From positions 95,668 to 159,667 of the forward strand of contig RCNN01000018.1 of assembly GCA_003667245.1 (NCBI GenBank): a stretch of DNA of 64,000 bases, read 5' to 3'. This document shows positions 37,137 to 49,366 of this stretch, piece by piece (position 1 is the stretch's first letter; the number at the start of each line of letters is the position of its first letter). The stretch comes from Heterostelium multicystogenum (Eukaryota > Evosea > Eumycetozoa > Acytosteliales > Acytosteliaceae). Under the pieces are notes generated by a model. The model searched no databases. It saw only the letters and a list, made by a program, of their open reading frames with translations, and was not told the DNA's origin. The position numbers were made by a program, and so were the translations under genes.

Positions 37137-37660
37137 ATTATAATGTAATGCACCCCTACAATATCCACTGACTGACAGAACCCCAAGTTAACTTTGAGAA
37201 AAAGATGAAAATTTTTTTGGAACATGAGAGAGAATTTAACTCCTCCCACCTTTTTGATGAATGTCTACTTCATCAGATTTTATCTACATATGTTCAATAG
37301 CTTTTTTAAGAGATCAAATTGTTTTGAATTGATCTAATTAATTGCCTCCATTCTAGACCATCAATATGATTTGACCTTAAATAGATTTAATTAGATCAAT
37401 ATTAATCCTATTTGATGTTGGTGATTTGAATTTAATTATATGAGTAAAATAGAGGGTCTATCAAAAGAACACTAGATGTATTACATGACCTTGAGATCTA
37501 TGTATTTAGTCCAGTTTCTGGTTGTTTTTTTGCCAGCTTTTTTATTGGTAGAAAATATTTAAAGATATTTAAATAAAAAAATATGATTGATTTTTAGTGG
37601 ACTTTAAATTACTTTTCAATTGATTAGTCTAATTATAATGAGATAATAATAATATAAACA
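37137..37660. promoter_or_regulatory. Divergent intergenic region
   Basis: About 520 bases between the TatD gene (minus) and the F-box/LRR gene (plus), so it holds both promoters. AT-rich; the start codon at 37661 is preceded by ATAATAATATAAACA. No specific motif recognised. Confidence 0.5.
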
Positions 37661-39097
37661 ATGACAGATAGATTTCTACCAAAAACAACTCAATTTCAGA
37701 TTCTAAGCAGTATATTAAATGAGCATTTTCAAATTGATCACTCATCATTTCGGAACTTTTGTATTCGATATATGCACGGTAGTCAAAATGAAGATATTGC
37801 TCAAAGCGCATCAAGGTTCTTTCTGAAAAGAATCAAGCCGAAAGGAATATTATCATACATACTGGTTTGCAAGAAATGGTTTAGCTATGTGTCGATCAAC
37901 TATTGTACTCAAGCTGTCATTTATCAAAACAATAGTAAAAGAATAAAGAAACTAGAGGAAGAAAATCATAAATACTCATTGTTTCAAACAAAGAATATCA
38001 GGGAACTCTATCTATTTGGCATATGTATAAATGAACATCATATGCTACATCTCAGAGAGTGTTCACTCCAATTCGAAAGAATCTATCTTGTGACTTACAA
38101 CAAAGAAATCATTAAATCAATCATGAAACAACTTTCCCGATATTCCTTTAGAATTACTGATCGTGTGTAGTGATTTGTCAGAGTTTGATGATATGGATCT
38201 ATCTCCCATAAAATATCTCTATATGATCATGAGCGACCCCGAGCAAGATGAGAGCGATTATGGACCAGGATTTAAATATGATTTCACTCCATTCTCCACA
38301 CACAAGGTCGACACACTTGATTTTATGTTTGACGGCGTAAATCACCTGTCATACACGAAGCTTTTTGAGATATCAACACTCAAGAATCTTAGGATCTCAC
38401 ACACTGAACATGTTAATGCCTCGGAGCTTGTTAATATATGTAATGATCATATAGAATCATTCAGAGCCAGTGTATTATTTGGAGGCTTCAGCTTGGATGC
38501 AGATCAGGATACAGAGCCTAATTATGACATTTCATTTGACTGGTGTAACCTATGTGATCAATTCAATGTTTTTTCCAACCTGTGCTCTCCACACATCGCA
38601 TGCAACACTGGATAAACTTTTGCTCAAGCTTGGCTCAGAATAAAACACTTAAGCATTTAGCATTGTCTGACTATTGTAAAGGTAATCAACTAAAAGCACA
38701 GGATGTTGAACAGCTATCGTATCATCTAAGCAATTCTCTGCTCTCCAACAACACATTGACATCGCTTGAGATAACATGTGTCATATTGGATTCATCATTT
38801 TATAATGCAATAGCTCAGACATTATATATACACGATGTACGCCTTTTGGATTTGGATTGTATTCATCTGGAACAACTCGGAAACTCACTCAAGTTGAATA
38901 CTTCAATCAAGAAATTAAACATTACCTCATTGTTTGAATGCACCGTAGCCTCAAAAGCCAAAAAAGGATTAGTGATCTTCAACAATGCAATCAAATTGAA
39001 CAAAACAATATCAAAAATCAAACTGTTTTCCAACTATATTAAAAATAGAGCGGAATTTTTGAAAACATTGTCTCCGAACCAACACTTGTATAAATAA
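37661..39097 (+). CDS. F-box / leucine-rich-repeat family protein
   Basis: About 478 residues over three adjoining frames with no introns. Near residues 60-90 an F-box-like helix pair contains ILSYILVCKKWFSYVSINYC. The remainder consists of LRR-type units such as KNIRELYLFGICINEHHMLHL, LKNLRISHTEHVNA, NKTLKHLALSDY and NNTLTSLEITCVIL, in the ribonuclease-inhibitor style. This is the architecture of a lineage-expanded dictyostelid family; F-box/LRR proteins select substrates for SCF ubiquitin ligases. Two single-base shifts (near 38150-38165 and 38585-38615) split the frame, while the LRR rhythm runs across both. An ancient duplicate in decay is the other possibility. Confidence 0.6.
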
Positions 39098-39303
39098 ATA
39101 TTAGTATTATTTCTATCTAGATAGAAATAGAAAGAATGTGGAGAACTGTGGGCTCAAAATTCAACCTTCAAATTGAATACACTCTACTTGACTGGTCGCC
39201 CGCCAAAAATTGTTTTTCAATTCAAATTAAGCAAAGAATGGCTGTCCAAAATAGGATGTGATGAGATAGTTATTTGTGGATGCCACATTTGGTTGTAATA
39301 AAG

Positions 39304-41943
39304 ATGAACATGAGTAATATCAATAATATAAGATTGTCACCACATAAGATATGTATATGTGCTTTGATTGATCATTATTTGAATGCACAGCTGCATCCTA
39401 TGCAGAAGAAATCATTGTCAATCTTACTTTTAAAATACATTAAAGTAGGTTTGTACTACTATTTGTAGATAGCATTGTATTGTATTGTAGTTGTATTTGA
39501 TCACATCTTATAACTAACTCATTGTTCAATTATGATAAGAATCCAGATCGCTATAATGAGCCGACATTATATGAAGTTATCTGTGACCTCAGAAAGGCAA
39601 GACTGTCAAACGTATTCTTGTCCCAAGAGTTGATAGAATACGTATGTATACTCGGTGTCTTAATTCGTTGATTAGCGATGTATATTGATAGGGTTGCACT
39701 CTATAGATTACTTTTGAAACAATAGATGATATACATCAGTTCTTTAGTTCTGTCAAGATCTTCTTTGACAAAGAGAGAATGCTCGAGGAGGACGAAGATG
39801 AAGAGGACCAACCCCAAAAAGAATATATAGAGCCCAAGAGTGTGCTTGGAATGTTTGTTAAAAAGGTCCTATTGGTGTTCAATCAGTCGATGTTTGATGG
39901 CCTGATCTCACTCTACAACCAGATGCAGCGTTATATCAATCAGTATCACAATGACATCAACAGCAACAGTAGCAGCAACAACAACAATGAAAGTAACACA
40001 AAGATATCATTTTTATCTCCAATCGAGCACGAGAGATATGCATATGAAGAAATATCAAAGATTAACAGTATGACATACATTGTTAATGATCTTGTCCATC
40101 AATCCTAACTAACCTTTGATTGATTATTGTAGATTCAATTGGTAAGCAGAATCCACTGGATATAAAGGAACATATTGATATTATAAAGTCGATTCTACCG
40201 AATGTCAATAAAGCAAGATATATTGAGTTGGTATTGGGATAGTCCTGAGTGGTCGGTGTTTCATAAGATAGGTTACTAATCAACTTTGGTTGTTCGACTC
40301 ACTATAGTTTGATTTCAAATTTAAGTCACATGGATTATGAGCAATCGGTCGAAGAGTTACATAGATACTTTGACTATTGCAATGGCGATGGCATGGTATC
40401 AAACAACGCACTGTTACCGTATGCCGTATTCAATCTTTCGAAATTACACTATCATTTTGGTCACTATGAGCAGTCCTATTTGTCGCTGCAAGAAGCAATT
40501 AGAATTGCACAGGAGCGGAACGATAACTCCTGTTTGGCACTGTCACTCAACATGCTCTCGAAATTCCAACACCGCTCAGTCATTCTCTCAATGGACAATT
40601 TAGATCACTTCCAACCACACAACCAACAAGATATCCTAGACAAAGGAATAGAACGTGCAGCAGAACTAGACATGCATTCACTGTCGTCTATCAACCTGCT
40701 CTCAAAGACAAAGCTCAATATCAATAATCCACCTACATCAACCGGATCAACTAACTCCACTTTGATCAACAACAAGAGTACAGCATCAATCGTTAGTAGC
40801 AAACAGGGTGGCAACAGCAACAGCAACAGCAGCTCATCTCAATACTACAATGATATATTTTCATTAATAGAGAATTCACAGTCTTTAAATCAAAGCAATA
40901 TTCAGGCTACAATACAAATGAAATCCACAGTTTGGGAGATGTTTGGTAATTTGGAGCTGGCAAACTATTACAACGAACTCTCGCTAAGATTTGCAAATCA
41001 TTCCTCTCAACTTAATGATTTTATCCATAGTCAAGTGAGTTCTACAAAAGATACAATTACATCGTATTGTAAATTAGCTCTAGTTGTATGTATAGATGAC
41101 ATTCATTGATTCAGTAAGTCAAGAGCCTCTACTTATTGTACTATTACCCTCTTTTGTAGAATTGTAAGAAAGGAGATTATGAATTAGCTCAAAGTATTGT
41201 TAAATATTGTATGAATGAATATCCGTATCATAATCATATCAAGTCAGTTCTTTTGTATACTAGTTTGTCGATCATGTTTTGAGGTGTCGATGGCAGAGAA
41301 TGATATGCACCGCACACACCTCATCATTGAAAAATTGCTACCATTGTTGAATCGCTTCTCACCCGATGACTCAGAGCAGGCAGGTTGGCCACAAATATTT
41401 GCAACCTACGCACAGATTAGCCGATATTTTATAAAGATAGGAAATTACGAGGTTGCACATCAATTTCTCAATGAAGCTATACAGCAGGCTCGCGACAATG
41501 GATATGAATCACTGACAGCAGAGTTTCATGTTTTGCTGGCACAGATGTTCCAAGAGAGCAGCGGAATTCTCGCCAAGCAAACCGGTATGAATAGTATGTT
41601 GGGTGCTCTTTCACTTTCCGAGCATTATAACCAGCCTACACTCAAGGTAGAGTCCAATCTGCTGTTGATAAACACCCACTTGGTCTATGGTGATTTTGAA
41701 AAGGCATACCAACTTTTAGAATCAACATTGCCAACGTCCTGCAAGATTGTCATTTGCAAGCCAAACTTTATTTACTTTATGCCAAAACAATATTTAGAGA
41801 GAGTGAATTCAAACAATCAGTAGATAAAAAGAGATCGATCGAGTATTTGGAAAAAGCTCAAACCTGCGCCAAAAAAAATTTCTAATAAGGATATGTTGAA
41901 GGAGATATCACAATATCTTCAGGAAATTATAATAAAGAAATGA
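39304..41943 (+). CDS. anapc5: Anaphase-promoting complex subunit 5 (APC5)
   Basis: About 750 residues in about six exons. The N-terminus (MNMSNINNIRLSPHKICICALIDHYL) fits the APC5 opening. The central TPR region contains LPYAVFNLSKLHYHFGHYEQSYLSLQEAIRIAQERND, close to the most conserved APC5 segment. Further TPR units are ISRYFIKIGNYEVAHQFLNEAIQQARDNG and HLVYGDFEKAYQLLES, with a final KEISQYLQEIIIKK. APC5 is a scaffold of the APC/C ubiquitin ligase that controls mitotic exit. A Ser/Asn-rich insert (SNSSSNNNNES; SNSNSSSSQ) interrupts two loops. Introns fall near 39470-39540, 39640-39700, 40107-40133, 40240-40310 and 41085-41159. Two frame breaks, near 41280 and 41740, are present. I took the ATG at 39304 because it opens the conserved segment in an A-rich context. 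Confidence 0.82.
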
Positions 41944-42369
41944 ATCCTTTGATTCGATACTACTGTTAATAATTGATATAGCTTGATATTCTATAAAATG
42001 GATAGTACCAAATTTTCCCTTATTATTGTTGAATATTTATTATAATGGAAGAAAAGAATAAGAAATATTTTTAAAGTCTGAAGGTAATATTAATAAATTC
42101 TTGGTTTTTAAATAAGGGAATAAATTATTAGGTTGTAACAATTGCCACGTATAATAGTAGTATTGTAAGAAAATATCAGAAAAGAAGAGCTTTTAAGGGT
42201 GTGAGAATAGGAGAACACGGATTCTTAAATGGAAATTGTAAATATAGTTTATTCTATTTTCCAAAGATTATTGTATTATGAGTTCAAAAACAAAGTGATT
42301 GGGGTTCAACCTATTGATCTATTATTATATATACATGAGAAATGGTGGTGCACCAATCATTCTAAACAT
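41944..42369. other. Convergent intergenic region
   Basis: About 425 bases of AT-rich sequence between the ends of APC5 and the SAM-domain gene. No gene, hairpin or repeat family recognised. Confidence 0.6.
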
Positions 42370-42788
42370 TTATTGATTTTCCATATGCTGATTCTAAGAG
42401 AATGAAAATGCAATCACATTAGTTTGAAGTATAAAATAAAAAAGAGTTTGTAAACTTACGTCTCTCAATAAGAGATTTACGTGCCAAAAAAAAAGATGAT
42501 TTTGTCCAGCATTCAAAGAATTTCCAATTATTTCAGGAGTAATACCCAGTAAACCTTCACCATTAACTTTCTCTACTAGAAGGAAATCGGAAATATCTTT
42601 TCCATGATCTTTGATTTCGATTGCCCAATACCAAACATCATCATAATTCCAGTTATGTAAATCTAACAATAGTAAGTAAATCTATTGAATCCTAATTAGT
42701 AGTAATGAGATTTACCTTTGGTTAAGAAATCATTTCTTGAGAATAATGCATGTATTATTAATAATAATTTTTTAATAAAACTTAACAT
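42370..42788 (-). CDS. Small SAM-domain protein with N-terminal hydrophobic segment
   Basis: Three exons joined in frame: exon 1 from the ATG at 42788 (MLSFIKKLLLIIHALFSRNDFLTK), exon 2 42463-42667 and a short last exon ending at 42370 (NQHMENQ); about 100 residues. Residues about 27-95 fit a sterile-alpha-motif bundle: WNYDDVWYWAIEIK, DISDFLLVEKVNGEGLLGI and WHVNLLLRD. SAM domains mediate protein-protein or RNA contacts. The first ~15 residues are hydrophobic after two Lys, resembling an uncleaved signal anchor, so the domain may be tethered to a membrane. Frames are intact. Partner and pathway unknown. Confidence 0.72.
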
Positions 42789-44029
42789 TTTTAATTAAAG
42801 ATAAATAATTACAGTGATAATAAAATTTTTGAAATACCACCTTTGAGATTGATCAAATTTAACATGAAAAAGGCAAATTAATTTTAATTAAATAAAAAAT
42901 AAACACTATTTATATATTTTTATTAATTGCATCTTTAGTACAATAAAAACAACACTTGGAATTTTAATGATGGAAATCAAGCTTAGAATGAATAGAATAA
43001 CTATCATTTGTTCAATATTAAGAATATTAAAGAGATAAAGATGTATCTATCCCAATCGAGAAGTTTAGGAAGAGACAATCTTCAGAGCATTGTGCATGAC
43101 TCTCTACTTAGACGATAAGGCTGTATTTTCGAATTCCAAATACCTGAGCTGTGTTTCCTAATATTAAACAAATGATACATCCTCAAGACGCAGGACCAGC
43201 TTCGCGGGAACTGAAAAACCTATAACTACACCACATCAACAAAATTCTCCCAATCAACAAGGTCAGTTGTTTTTTAAAATTAAATTTTCTTGTTTTATTT
43301 GAGCAACTGTGTTTTTTGTTGGATCATGAACTATTAATATGTAAGTTTTTATTGCTAAAATTTTTTTGTTTTATTTCTAATAAATGTTCATATGTATTAT
43401 ATACAGCTCGGGACATGAAATCAATTCTCAAAAAGTCTATAAATATATTTTACAAAGGATTCTATGATTGTTTGTATTGTTTGGAAATTAGCTATTATTA
43501 ATACGGAACATTGCAAAATAAAATAAATCCAAAAATATTATTAAAATTGAAGTTCAAAAGTTGTAATGATTGAAATTGTTTGTATAATTTTATGTTATTC
43601 CTTATATGAACCTATCAATTTAGTTCATTTTTTATATATTGATGCTCACTATCCTACTTTAAAACAAACACACTTCATGGTAATCAACTCTATAATTTAT
43701 TAACACCCAATCAATTTTAACATAGATGTAACATTCATAAAATTGTGTTTATCACTGCTAAATCAAGATTAACATCCTTCTTCAACAACAATCTATTGTT
43801 TAGTACCATTTTTATGTATTTTTTAATCATGTTAAATATAATAATTTGGTATTTATATATTACTATTCATTAATTAATTACACTTAGAATTGAGAATATA
43901 TATTTTTTGAAGATAGATATACATTAATAGTCATACCAATCAGAATGAAAATAATAATATATATTATCATTTTTATTTATAATTAATATACATCTTATCA
44001 AAGGTATTTAGATTAATTCTATTATTTGG
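42789..44029. other. Intergenic with a GC-richer island
   Basis: About 1.24 kb, mostly AT-rich. Between about 43020 and 43265 the composition is more even, with short open pieces in all three frames (for example MYLSQSRSLGRDNLQSIVH and MIHPQDAGPASREL) but no continuous gene. It may be an eroded gene or a non-coding RNA. The open frame at 43316-43501 does not look coding. Confidence 0.4.
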
Positions 44030-45545
44030 TTGATAAGTCCGATTAAGAATAGTCTTCAAGTTTGTTCAAGCATCGGATTTGATTGTTCACCTCCAATTCC
44101 ATATCAAGTCATAAAATTAATTCCAAGTAATATTAAAGTACCGATAGTAGCATTACAGTGAGAGGAAATTTTTACAAGTCCAAACAAAGCGAAACCTTAA
44201 TGTTCGACTTTGGAAGCCAAGTCACATTGATAAATGATACCCCAGGTTATTTTTCATTAGATTTTGATTTTATCTTGGGGAATATCATAACACCTTGTAT
44301 AAATACATCTCTTACAATTGTAATTGTAAATGTAACATCAAAATCACTACTCTGTTGGGTATGTAGGTGGATTTTGACATGAAAAGAAATCATTTATTGA
44401 CCATACTATTCATATGTAGACCCAGTGATTACCAATGTCACTCATTATGATGGAAAATAGTATTTGCCAAATTTACAACAAAGACAAAAATGATGAAGTT
44501 TATTGTATTTTGAAATCTACCAATCAAAATGGAACAGAACAGCATTCCACGTATCACCTTTGTAAATGGTGAAACATTTTTTGGAGATGTCCAGACAGTC
44601 CAATCATTGATCAGACAAGTATCTCCTTTTGATTACAAGGAAATCACATTCAGCATTTCCAAATCTCTCACCATTGAATCAATGTATGATTTCGAAATAT
44701 TCATTAGTGGATACGTTGTGAACCAATAAATATAACCAAAAACAACAACCTAATTTCTCTCGACCACCAATTCATTTGATTTAAAGATATTCTATAAATC
44801 CATTGAAATCAATATAAGTAAGATACCAATCAGGATTTGAACTAATTATTTTAAAAAATGATTAATATCTAATTTTTTATAGATAATCCTTTGGTCTACA
44901 ATGTAACACTCAGATGAGGATCTAGTAGTTGTTAAAGGATGTAGATTTACACAACAGAAATCTCTTAGAGTTGGAAATCTAATATGTGATAATGTTCAAG
45001 TTTTGAATGATAGTATTATATATCGATGTAAAGAATTCCTAATCACTATATTCTTATTCTTTCAAAAAATCTAACTTATGAGGGATCATTTTTTCCTTAT
45101 ATCTCTACATCAGGTATCTATAGATATGAAATATATCTATTGGCTAATTACTAACTTCCTGGATCTAAAGATGATAACAAAGAAAAAATTATGATTATAG
45201 CTTTTGCTGTCTTTGGAGCTGTTGTTGCAATAGTCTCTGCCATTTTTAATTTAAGAGCACTGAAAATATTCCCTTTTAACAATCCAACTCAACCCCAGGT
45301 AAATCGAGATCAAGAGAATGGCGTTGCGAATGGGGCTCAAGCGAATGGTGCTCCTCAAGGCGGAGCAGGACAACCCCCTGCTCAAGTTCCTGCGAAACCA
45401 CCTGCTAAACCTGCAGCTAAACCACCAGGAAATACCCCCTGCTAAAATCCAAGCTAGAGTCCCACCTAGAAATGCTCAGGTACCAGTTCAGGATAGTTTA
45501 AAAAAGAAACTTTGGCAATATGATGTAATTGAAAGTTTCTTCTTA
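44030..45545 (+). pseudogene. Decayed tandem copy of the TIG-domain receptor gene
   Basis: Pieces line up in order with the intact gene at 46432-49306 but sit in different frames with stops between them. A region resembling VCSNMWENCTAL...IRLVPNNITIPV is followed by GNFYKSKQSETLMFDFGSQVTLINDTPGYFSLDFD. Next come ITNVTHYDGK, DEVYCILKSTNQNG and RITFVNGETFFGDVQTVQSLIRQVSPFD, then LVVVKGCRFTQQKSLRVGN and a membrane helix (IMIIAFAVFGAVVAIVSAIF) followed by LKIFPFNNPTQPQ. The signal peptide is missing and about 100 residues between the two TIG parts are gone. Divergence here is at the amino-acid level as well, unlike the frame-only breaks in housekeeping genes, so I judge this a true pseudogene. 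The tail (PPAQVPAKPPAKPAAKPPGN) differs from the Gln-rich tail of its partner. Confidence 0.7.
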
Positions 45546-46431
45546 TAGAGATAATAACATATCAAGAAGTTTTGTATGAAAATAAATGGATTATCATTGT
45601 CAAATTGAAGTGAGTATTTTCAGTATCTCCACCTCTTCTCACGGATTAGTTAATGTTCTATCTATTAATGCATCAATATTATATCTTAAGTTCAATTCTT
45701 TTGATTTTAATCAATTTAAGTATATATATATAATAAAATGAAGGAATAGTGTTAAATAAATAATATACCTTCGATTGCGTGATTAAATATGAGTCTCCAT
45801 CATGAGATAGAATACTTCTGGTATGTTAATTATAAAAAAGGAATACCTAAACATAGAATCAAATAATCTTAAAGAAATATGTGCTTTTGATGAGTATCAG
45901 TGGTGATATTCAATGGATCAAGGGTATAAATTTTAATTGTGATATGTAAATCACAGTTTATAATTATGTTGTTGTGTGGTTAAAAAAATAAATATGTGGT
46001 TTATTAAAATGTTTTAGATAATGATAAGTTATAAAGCTTATTTTTAACACTCACTCATCAGAAATACTCATTCTTTTGATGTGCATATCACATTGATTCA
46101 TACACAGGTGTGCAGTTGTTAAATATGATATTCATTTTATTACAGTGACATTTAGTGTGAAGTGTTACTCCTTTACATACTACTTCTATTACTATTACTG
46201 TTAGAAGAGCTTTAAACATCAACAATGTTATCAACTTAAATATTTAATTTCATCAAAATATAATATATGTATTTATTTATTATTTATTTGGCTTGAATTT
46301 TATTGTCTAATATATTCATTTTAATATATGGAACATCTGATCCATCCAGAATAAGAATAAATAAAATAAAGTTAGACATATAGATAGATTTATAGCATTA
46401 TATTATAGTATTTATTATAATTATATATAAA
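45546..46431. promoter_or_regulatory. Intergenic, promoter of the TIG receptor gene
   Basis: About 885 bases of AT-rich sequence upstream of the intact TIG gene. A TTATATATAAA stretch lies immediately before the ATG at 46432. No specific motif recognised. Confidence 0.45.
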
Positions 46432-49306
46432 ATGAAAGGAATAAAATATTTTATATTATTATCATTATTAGTTCTTTTTAATATATATGTTAGCAAAGGT
46501 ATTATCAACATGATTCAAAAGTTAATAATTAAATTAATAATACTTATTTTTAATTTTTAGCTCAAGTACCAGAGATTAGTAATATTGAAACAGATCTTAA
46601 TATTACATTTACTGGGAATTTTACACTTGGAAAAACTTATACTTTTTGGTTTACATTTTCGAATGGCCAACAAAGCATGTCCAATACCCCAGTAAATACT
46701 TCTACCTTGATTTGTCCTGTGACACAGTATTTCTTTACATTATCTCCAACTATTAAAGTTTGTTCTAACATGTGGGAAAACTGTACGGCTCTATTTGATA
46801 TCCGACTCATTCGATTAGTGCCGAACAATATTACAATACCTGTCACTCAAAATAATATTACAGTGACAGGTTATTTTTTTAAAACATTACTATTGAATAG
46901 AGATTATAATTTATCTTTCAATTTTGGAAGCACAATCAATTTGATTAACGATACTGCTGGTTATTTTGCATTGGGATCTGATACTATTCAAAGATATATC
47001 AATTCATCCTGCCTATCCCCTGTACTATCCATTGCAAACATATCAACCACTCCTACTCTTTGCTGGGAATGTAAGTTTGAATCTTGTAAATAATGGATAA
47101 ATAATTTAATACTAACTTGACTTGTAGATCCAATAATAACCAATGTTTCTCAAAATGAAACATCAATGATAATCACGGGAAAGAACTTTGGATATGATCC
47201 ACAAGCCCTTATAGTCAAATTGTTCAATGTTCCTAGAGTTAAAAATGTCTCAATGTTGATTAATAATTCAGTCATTACTATGGACATTTCACAACCATCA
47301 ACAACAGTGTCGGTTGAGTTGTACGGTAGGACATCCCCAACTGTTAGATTAATTGAAAGTATGTAAAGAATCCTATAAATGAATAGCTACAAAAATATTA
47401 ATACCTAAATACTCAGTCATGTCAATTGAGCAAATTTCCTTTGGAAAATTTGAAATCAAAATGAAAGGAGCTTATCCAAATATGGTTCAATCGATATGGA
47501 TGGGAAAGGTTGATTGCTCAATATATAACTATGTAAAATTAGATGAAATTTATTGTGCTTTGCAACAAACCAACGAGAATGGAAATGATCAATATCTTCC
47601 TAGAGTATTTTTAAAGAATGGTGACTCATGTCTTGGAGAAGTCCAGACAGTCCCACCTTTGATCAAACACATTTCACCATTAGACAACAATCAAATTACA
47701 TTTAATTTTACTGATGGTATCATAGACTCTACGAAAGATTTCCATGTTATTATGAAGGACATTCCTTGTGACACTATCAAAAGTACTAATAGCAATAATA
47801 CATACACTTGCAATCGACCATCCAATATAACCGTTACAAATTTGAATGAATTAAAGATAATCTATCAAAATATTGCAATTAAGCCATGTAAGTATAACTT
47901 GTCTATTAAAGAAAATTTATTATATTAATAACTTTTTAATATATTTATAGATATACCACTTATCTACAATCTAATATTTACAGATAGAGATTTGGTAGTT
48001 GTTAATGGAATTCATTTTTCACAGCAGACATCTTTACAAGTTGGAAACCAATCTTGTGAAAATGAAGAAATTACTAATGAAACTATTTCATATCGATGTT
48101 ATGGAGTTGACAGTAGTATTGCAAGTCCTTATGTACTCATTCTGGCAAACAACCAAAGATATGAAGGATCCGTCTATCCACTAAATTCGAACTCAGGTAA
48201 CTACTGAATTTATAGATATAATTATCTTAGCGATAATAACTAACTTTTGTTTTGTGATCCTAGATAATATTAATAAAAAAGTCAAGATTTTGGTTCCAAC
48301 TTTAGTTATTTTTGGTGCTGGTGTAACAATTGTTGTTGGACTATTAATCTTCAAAAGATTGAAAATGTTCCCTTTTAGAAATGACTCTAAAAACATCAAT
48401 GGAGAAAAACCGTTAGTTTATCCTGATGTGGTTAAGCCAATTGTAAATGAAGGCGCACCTCAAGTGTACCATGCTCCTGAAGCAATAAATATTCCAATTC
48501 AAGAACAACCAGAAGCACCACAAGCTCCGCAACAGGTACAAGCTCCGCAACAGATACAAGCTCAACCTCAAGTTCTACCACAGGTCCAAGCTCCACAACA
48601 GATACAAGCTCATGCTCAAGCTCCACAACAGGTTCAAGCTCAAGCTCAAGCTCAAGCTCAAGCTCAAGTTCCACCAAAGGTCCAAGCTCCTCCACAGGTA
48701 CAAGCTCCTCCACAGGTACAAACTCCACAACAGGTACAAGCTCCACAACAGGTACAAACTCCACCACAAATTCAACCACAAGCTCCACAAGAAATTCAAC
48801 CCCAACCTCCACAAAAGGTCCAAACTCAACCACAAGTTCCACCTCAAGTTCCTCCACAAGTACCACCTCAAACTCAACCACAAGTACCACCTCAAGTTCC
48901 TCCACAGGTCCAAATTCAACCTCAAGTTCCACCTCAAACTCAACCCCAAGTTCCACCTCAAACTCAACCACAAGTACCACCTCAAGTTCCTCCACAGGTC
49001 CAAATTCAACCTCAAGTTCCTCCACAAACACAAGTTCAACTACAAGTTCCACCACAAATTCCACCACGAACTCAGCCACAAGTACCTCCACTAACACAGC
49101 CACAACAAACTCCACCACAAATTCCACCACGAACTCAGCCACAAGCTCAACAACAAGATCAGCCACAAGTACCTCCACTAACACAGCCACAACAAGCTCC
49201 ACCACAAATTCCGCCACGAGCTCAAGCTCCACCACAAGCTCAACAACAAGATCAGCCACAACAAACGCCACCACAAATTCCACCACGAACTCTGCCACAA
49301 GTTTAA
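46432..49306 (+). CDS. Single-pass TIG/IPT-domain surface receptor with long Pro-Gln cytoplasmic tail
   Basis: Six exons, all joining in frame. Exon 1 encodes a signal peptide (MKGIKYFILLSLLVLFNIYVSK). The ectodomain (exons 2-5, about 540 residues) is rich in N-glycosylation sites and Cys. It has TIG/E-set-like units, for example PIITNVSQNETSMIITGKNFGYDP and LVVVNGIHFSQQTSLQVGNQSC. Exon 6 starts near 48264 with a membrane helix (ILVPTLVIFGAGVTIVVGLLIF) followed by a basic stop-transfer (KRLKMFPFRND). The cytoplasmic tail of about 300 residues is almost all P, Q, V, A and T, with four PPQIPPR motifs (class II SH3-ligand type PxxPxR) near its end. Architecture resembles the Tgr family of dictyostelid adhesion and kin-recognition proteins, which is an inference. 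The stop at 49304-49306 is followed by 19 more in-frame tail-like codons. Confidence 0.75.
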
Positions 49307-49363
49307 AAACAAGATCAACTACAACAAGCGCCACGAGCTCCAGCCCCTCCTGCTCAAAATACT
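48490..49363. repeat. Pro/Gln-coding tandem repeat
   Basis: Degenerate short units of CCACAAGTT, CAAGCTCCA, CCTCAAACT and similar encode PPQV, QAPPQ, PQVPPQTQ. Arrays of near-identical 30-60 base blocks (for example 48855-48930 against 48950-49010) suggest slippage or unequal crossing over. The reverse strand is open for about 300 codons only because of the biased repeat. Confidence 0.85.
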
Positions 49364-49366
49364 TAA

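Noticed and set aside
48835..49020. Regularly repeated blocks that could suggest a CRISPR-like array
   Set aside because: Repeats are contiguous and coding, with no unique spacers, in a eukaryotic genome.
48432..49334. A 300-codon open frame on the minus strand across the TIG tail (Val/Glu/Leu-rich)
   Set aside because: It is the reverse complement of the Pro-Gln repeat; the biased codons exclude stops in antisense. The plus strand has exon joins, a signal peptide and a membrane helix.
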